Assembly: GCF_036178845.1 (NCBI RefSeq) | Contig: NZ_CP108071.1 | Location: 186,001 to 250,000, forward strand | Direction: 5' to 3' | Length of the DNA stretch: 64,000 bases | Source of the DNA: Streptomyces sp. NBC_00271 | GTDB taxonomy: Bacteria; Actinomycetota; Actinomycetes; Streptomycetales; Streptomycetaceae | Shown: in pieces, positions 60,192 to 64,000 of the stretch | Layout of the letters: each line of letters opens with the position of its first letter | Numbering within the stretch: the stretch's first letter is position 1 | Made by a program: the position numbers and the translations under genes | The notes under the pieces: model-generated | The model's input: only the letters and a program-made list of their open reading frames with translations | The model's database searches: none | Told to the model about the DNA's origin: nothing

Positions 60192-62147
60192 TCACTCCCG
60201 GCCCGTTTCTCCGTGCCGCCCTCCCGAACCGGACGTGCGGTTGGGTAGGCCGCCAGCGAGGTGCCTGTGACCAGGCCCTTTTCCAACGGCCCCCCACCGA
60301 ACCGGACGTGCGACGTTAACCGCATCCGGCTCTCCAGTGCCTTTTCTTCTCATGAGTTCTGCCGCGAGGGACGTCCGCTGTAGTGGATGTCCCTCGCGGC
60401 AGACGCGGCAGACGACCAGGGTCTTCCGATGGCGCCTGGCCATCATCTGGGCCCAGGCCGGTTTGGCGGCCCGCCCCCGAACGTTGAGGTCTTTGAGGTG
60501 TCGAATGTGGTGCACTTCGACGCCGTCATGGGACCCGCACATCTCGCAGGTGTCGGCGAGCAGGCGCTTGACGATCTCGTTGCGTCCGCTGTTCCACACC
60601 TGCTTCGGGTGATCGTCGAGACTGCCGATCCTGATCTTGCGAGCCAGCGAGATCCCGCCCCACTGCGCCACCAACGGCGTCCGTCCTTCGTCGCGTTGGA
60701 CGGTGACCTGGAGCCCCCGGCGGGGACCTTGGTCGGTCTTCAACACGGTCCGGTAGCGCCGGTAAACCCTGGAGACGCGAACGCGGTACTTCCGCGCCAG
60801 CGTCTTCACCAAGGAGCGCTCCATCACGTGCTTCAGCCGTCCGAGACGATGCCGGTTGAACGCGAGCTGGTAGTAACCGGCGATCCCGCGGAACTCCGCC
60901 TGGTACTGAGCGACTATGGAGAAATCACTGTTGACCGTGCGTTCGGTCCGCCGGATCGGTCGGCCATGGTGCATATAGGGGCGGCACTTGGCGCGGATGA
61001 CGTCAGCAGGCACCTTCAACCCGATCTGCGCGTTGATGCTGCGCTGACCGCGATGGTCGTGCTTGGTGTCGTTGTCCAAGACCACGATCTCGTAGCCGAG
61101 GAACCGGGCAGCTTGTGTCCGCCCGTGGGTGATCAGGGTTTTGTTCTCGGACAGCTCCAGCTTGAGCTCGTCGCGCAGGAACCGGCCGATGTCGGCCTTG
61201 ATCTCCTCGGCTTCCCGTTTCGGTCCGGTGAAGCCCAGCAGCCAATCGTCCGCATAGCGGCAGTAGTTCAGCCTCCGATAGCCCGGATCATCGGGGTCGC
61301 GTGAGGGCATGGTCTTCATCTGCTTGCGCAGTGCCAGACCTGCCTCCAGGTCGCCTCGCTGTTCCAGTCGAAAGGCGCGTTGCCACAGCAGCATGTACGG
61401 CCGATAAGGCGTGCGTCGTCTTCCCCGGTTGTAAGCGGGCAGCAGGTTCGTCTCGATGTACTTGTCCAGCCGATCCAGGTAGATATTGGATAAGATCGGC
61501 GAGATCACACCGCCTTGCGGCGAACCGCTTAACGTCGCGTGATAGCGCCACTGTTCCAGATATCCGGCCCTGAGCAGTCCGTCGACCAACCGCAGGAAGC
61601 GGTTGTCGTGGATCTTCTCCGCCAGGATCGACCGCAGGATCCCGTGATCCAGACTGTCGAAGCAGGCTTTGATGTCCCCCTCGACGAACCAAGTCGTTCC
61701 CCGCCACCCGGGGTAGATCGATTGCAGGGCGGTGTGACAGCCCCGGCCAGGCCGGAACCCGTGAGAGTGATCAGAGAACTGCGGCTCGTAATACGCTTCA
61801 AGCAACAGGCGTATCACTTCTTGCAGCAGCTTGTCCGACCACGTCGGCAGACCTAAACCGCGCCGACTCTTGGTCTTTCCCTTCTTCTCGATGTAGACAC
61901 GGCGCGTCGGTGACCAGCGGTAGCGCTCAGCACGGAGCGCGTCGATGATCGCCTGGATCTTCTCCAGGCGCATGCCGTCCACGGTCTCGGCCGTAACGCC
62001 GGGCGTCATCGCTCCGTCGTTGCGGTAGATCCGCCCGTAGGCGAGCAGGTATAACTCCCGGTTGAACAAGCACCGGTAGAGACGTTCCAGCGGCAGTCCT
62101 TTGCTGCCGCGCTCGCGGATGATCCCCAGAAGGACTTCGGCGCTCTG
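60192..62147 (-). CDS. group II intron reverse transcriptase/maturase with HNH endonuclease (5' end lost)
   Basis: About 650 codons. RT motifs run in order: IPTW-type DKLLQEVIRLLLEAYYEP, HGFRPGRGCHTAL, FVEGDIKACFDSLDH, GSPQGGVISPILSNIYLD and the catalytic RYADDWLLGF. Then come the maturase X domain and an HNH domain (CEMCGSHDGVEVHHI...CRVCREGH). The frame begins QSAEVLLGIIRERGSKGLPL with no start codon: it abuts the 3' end of another intron at 62148, and the intron RNA domains I-III expected upstream are missing. A TTG at 62069 could start a slightly shorter product. The last codons run through domain V. Confidence 0.85.
   Translation of the reverse strand, partial: QSAEVLLGIIRERGSKGLPLERLYRCLFNRELYLLAYGRIYRNDGAMTPGVTAETVDGMRLEKIQAIIDALRAERYRWSPTRRVYIEKKGKTKSRRGLGLPTWSDKLLQEVIRLLLEAYYEPQFSDHSHGFRPGRGCHTALQSIYPGWRGTTWFVEGDIKACFDSLDHGILRSILAEKIHDNRFLRLVDGLLRAGYLEQWRYHATLSGSPQGGVISPILSNIYLDRLDKYIETNLLPAYNRGRRRTPYRPYMLLWQRAFRLEQRGDLEAGLALRKQMKTMPSRDPDDPGYRRLNYCRYADDWLLGFTGPKREAEEIKADIGRFLRDELKLELSENKTLITHGRTQAARFLGYEIVVLDNDTKHDHRGQRSINAQIGLKVPADVIRAKCRPYMHHGRPIRRTERTVNSDFSIVAQYQAEFRGIAGYYQLAFNRHRLGRLKHVMERSLVKTLARKYRVRVSRVYRRYRTVLKTDQGPRRGLQVTVQRDEGRTPLVAQWGGISLARKIRIGSLDDHPKQVWNSGRNEIVKRLLADTCEMCGSHDGVEVHHIRHLKDLNVRGRAAKPAWAQMMARRHRKTLVVCRVCREGHPLQRTSLAAELMRRKGTGEPDAVNVARPVRWGAVGKGPGHRHLAGGLPNRTSGSGGRHGETGRE
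60224..60239 (-). repeat. second copy of the domain V 3' half (CCGAACCGGACGTGCG)
   Basis: The same 16 bp recur at 60297-60312, inside the intron domain V. The extra copy, followed by a hairpin-like CCGGGAGTGATCCCGG stretch, looks like the 3' remnant of a further group II intron. Confidence 0.5.
60299..60332 (-). ncRNA. group II intron domain V (intron 1)
   Basis: 34 nt with GAGCCGGA / TCCGGTTC stems, the catalytic AGC triad and the two-base CG bulge. The apical loop reads TAAC instead of the usual GNRA tetraloop. It lies within the end of the reverse transcriptase frame. Confidence 0.65.
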
Positions 62148-62221
62148 GTCGGGTGGCCGGGGAGAATCTCACTCCCCGGCTCCCACAGATCCCGGCGTGA
62201 GCCTCTCGACTCACCGGGCTC
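62148..62221 (-). ncRNA. group II intron domains V and VI (intron 2)
   Basis: Domain V (62188-62221) is 34 nt with GAGCCCGG pairing to CCGGGATC, the AGC triad, a GAGA tetraloop and the CG bulge. Domain VI is the hairpin 62156-62180. The 3' end in AC at about 62148 joins the intron 1 reverse transcriptase frame directly. Confidence 0.75.
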
Positions 62222-62233
62222 TTGTCATCCTGA

Positions 62234-62896
62234 TCACCAGGCCGCACGGATCCATGGCCAGTGGGCGAACATACGGGGATAGCGCCGTGTGGCGCGTTCC
62301 CAGGCCGCCTTGGCCTTCTTGAACCCGTGTAGCCGCTTGTATTTCTTGCGGATCCAGCGCACCAGGTAGGCATTGATGCGCTTGAGGAGGGAATCCAGCG
62401 CGGAGCGATAGAACGCTCCGTAGTACTGCATCCAGCCACGCACAATCGGATTGATCTTCTGTGCGAGTTCGGCGAAGGTGTGACCGGTGCGCAGGTGAAT
62501 CCGCCAGCGGCGGACCTCCCCGCTGATCCTTTTCAGGGCATCCTGGCTGATCGCCGGCAGGAACGAGGTGAAGTTCACCCCATGCCTGTCGCGGGCCTTG
62601 CGGGCGCGGAACGTGAACCCCAGGAAGGTGAACGACGTGTGCTCGTATGAGCCTCGGCGTCTTCCGTCCCGGCAGTAGACAATCCGGGTTTTGGCCGGGT
62701 GCAGTCGCAGCCCGACCTCTTCCAACCTGTCTCCGATCGCCCTGGCCAGCATGCGGGCTTGCCGCTCACTGGCGCAGTGCACGACCGCGTCGTCCACGTA
62801 CCTTTCGAACCGGATGGTCGGGAACTCCCGGGCCATCCAGGCGTCGAACGCGTAGTGGAGAAACAGATTCGCCAGCACGGGCGAAGTCACGCCCTC
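62234..62896 (-). pseudogene. group II intron reverse transcriptase, C-terminal half only (intron 2)
   Basis: The recognisable part starts at GVTSPVLANLFLHYAFDAW, has the catalytic RYVDDAVVH and SFTFLGFTFRARKARD, and ends with the maturase part IVRGWMQYYGAFYRSALDSL. There is no HNH domain. RT blocks 1-4 are missing, cut at about 62893. The stop at 62234 is followed within a few bases by a well-formed domain V. Confidence 0.85.
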
Positions 62897-63004
62897 AACG
62901 CAATGGGCAACTTCTGCTTCGAGGTGACGCTCAGCTACCGTCGGCTGGAACTCCTTCCCCGCACGGAGGGTAAGGGGCGTCACAATGGGTAGTAGGTTTG
63001 TGAC

Positions 63005-63352
63005 ATGGTGCGTGGTGATCGTGTCGATAGCGTCGAGTACGCCCGGCGGGTCAACGCCGCCGCGGATCTGGCCGCAGCGGGTGTGCCCGCGGCCGCAGCC
63101 GCCCGCACGTTGGCGAGCAGGTACGGGGTGTCGGTGCGTCAGGCACGCCGGTATCTGGAGCAGGCCATGGCTGCTGGCCGAGTCGAAGTCCCCGAGTCGA
63201 GCGTGGTGTTCACCGTCAAGCTGCCGGAATCTCTGGCAGGACGGATTCGCAGCCGTGCCCACGAGAGCGACCGGGCGATCTCCGCGGTGGTGGCCCAGGC
63301 CCTGGCCGAGTTCCTGCAGCGGGATGCCCCGGAGGGCCAGCCGGGCCGGTGA
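63005..63352 (+). CDS. small HTH plus ribbon-helix-helix DNA-binding protein
   Basis: 115 residues. An N-terminal helix-turn-helix (AAAARTLASRYGVSVRQARR) is joined to a C-terminal ribbon-helix-helix pattern (VVFTVKLPESLAGRIRSRAH, then AISAVVAQALAEFLQ). Both halves bind DNA in other families. It probably regulates the recombinase that follows, through an overlapping GTGA small gene. The ribosome-binding site is weak. Confidence 0.7.
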   Translation: MVRGDRVDSVEYARRVNAAADLAAAGVPAAAAARTLASRYGVSVRQARRYLEQAMAAGRVEVPESSVVFTVKLPESLAGRIRSRAHESDRAISAVVAQALAEFLQRDAPEGQPGR

Positions 63353-63597
63353 GCGGCCGACGGGTGGAGGTGGAGGCGGTCTTCGACCGTCATGCGGCGG
63401 CGGACCTGTCCGCGGCCTACGCGGTGTTGGTGCCGCAGCGCCGGGCCCGGGTGCGGGCCGGCCCCGATCAGGCAGGAGGAGCCGATGACCAGCGCGGCGA
63501 TCTACGCCCGGGTGTCGTCCGCCCGGCAGAAGAAGGACCAGACGATCGGCTCGCAGACCGCGGCCCTGCGGGCACACGCCGCCGCCTCGCATCTTGA
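63349..63597 (+). CDS. possible small protein between regulator and recombinase
   Basis: 82 codons starting with GTG overlapping the preceding stop (GTGA). The first half (VEVEAVFDRHAAADLSAAYA, VLVPQRRARVR) looks coding; the second half overlaps the recombinase start in another frame. It may serve mainly for translational coupling. Unknown function. Confidence 0.4.
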   Translation: MSGRRVEVEAVFDRHAAADLSAAYAVLVPQRRARVRAGPDQAGGADDQRGDLRPGVVRPAEEGPDDRLADRGPAGTRRRLAS

Positions 63598-64000
63598 GCT
63601 GCCCGAGGAGTGGGTGTTCGAGGACGAGGGCCACTCCGGGGCGACCCTGGTGCGGCCCGCGCTGGAGCGGCTGCGGGACCTTGTCGCCCAGGTCGGCGTG
63701 GACGTGGTCCTGTGTTACGCACCCGACCGCCTGGCCCGCAAGTTCGCCTACCAGGCCCTGCTGATCGAGGAGTTCGCCCGGGCGGGCACCCGGGTGGAGT
63801 TCGTACGGGGCCCGCGCGGCGACACTCCCGAGGACCAGCTGATGGTCCAGTTCCAGGGCATGTTCGCCGAATACGAGAAAGCCCAGCTGATGGAGCGCTA
63901 CCGGCGCGGGAAGACCTACCGGGCCCGCTCCGGATCGGTCAACGTGCTGGGCGGCGCCCCGTTCGGCTACCGCTACCTGCGCAAAACCCCCGAATGCGGG
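63485..64000 (+). CDS. serine recombinase (resolvase/invertase family), partial
   Basis: 172 codons up to the window edge. The resolvase domain has the catalytic Ser in YARVSSARQ, followed by FEDEGHSGATLVRPALERLR and CYAPDRLARKFAYQ. The recombinase helical region begins after AEYEKAQLMERYRRGK. The frame continues past 64000, so it is a large serine recombinase rather than a small resolvase. The ATG at 63485 follows AGGAGGAG. It could be the integrase of an element extending to the right. Confidence 0.88.
   Translation, partial: MTSAAIYARVSSARQKKDQTIGSQTAALRAHAAASHLELPEEWVFEDEGHSGATLVRPALERLRDLVAQVGVDVVLCYAPDRLARKFAYQALLIEEFARAGTRVEFVRGPRGDTPEDQLMVQFQGMFAEYEKAQLMERYRRGKTYRARSGSVNVLGGAPFGYRYLRKTPECG

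Noticed and set aside
1..64000. tRNA or rRNA genes and CRISPR arrays
   Set aside because: None recognised when reading both strands.

Overview
The window is high-GC actinomycete DNA, most likely from a Streptomyces or close relative. The evidence is the codon usage, the GTGA/ATGA stop-start overlaps, the vdcBCD-type decarboxylase genes, the LuxR-family ATPase regulator, the DUF1003 and DoxX genes, and the prim-pol replicon. No rRNA or tRNA gene, CRISPR array or complete biosynthetic cluster was seen.

Layout. (a) 1-2430: the 3' part-missing end of an FMN reductase gene, an AhpD-like gene and broken hydrolase/LuxR remnants. (b) 2497-15227: a coherent carbohydrate locus. A ROK kinase, a cupin isomerase-like protein and an aldo/keto reductase run leftward. 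A GntR regulator, a secreted beta-helix/FnIII/CBM32 protein, an enolase-superfamily enzyme and an ABC sugar importer run rightward. (c) 15347-18616: vdcDCB-type non-oxidative aromatic acid decarboxylase genes with a divergent AraC regulator. (d) 18719-48630: an accessory region mixing intact redox and hydrolase genes (SDRs, azoreductase, quinone oxidoreductase, alpha/beta hydrolases, amidohydrolase operon, truncated haemoglobin) with many gene fragments (LuxR, hydrolase, NRPS, TauD, aldehyde dehydrogenase, GH42, cytosine methyltransferase, WrbA, MFS). (e) 49032-53971: three IS elements (IS1182, IS1380, IS110 types). (f) 54105-58390: a pentapeptide-repeat pseudogene and a replicon remnant made of a DUF6009-like gene, a P4-type primase/helicase, a prim-pol and an iteron-rich origin. 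(g) 58400-62900: nested wreckage of an IS5 transposase, an IS110 transposase and at least two group II introns. (h) 63005-64000: a HTH+ribbon-helix-helix gene leading into a serine recombinase cut by the window edge.

The most interesting signal is a repeated promoter architecture. A 12-bp dyad, gene-oriented consensus AGTCAT-ATGAC, occurs about ten times. In nine cases it lies upstream of an intact or broken gene, and a -10-like hexamer (mostly YANNNT) sits 31-37 nt beyond the dyad centre. The dyad is therefore centred near -43, a classic activator position. The genes served look like a quinone/xenobiotic response: AhpD-like, SnoaL-like, amidohydrolase operon, quinone oxidoreductase, WrbA remnant, MFS remnant, two hydrolases and an SDR. 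The LuxR-type ATPase regulator at 43926-46715 lies inside this group and is a candidate activator; that link is inference. Other leads are an NsrR-like palindrome before the truncated haemoglobin, a structured RNA before the IS110 transposase, tandem 5'-truncated group II introns with recognisable domain V, and a mandelate-racemase-family enzyme lacking the Asp of its catalytic dyad.
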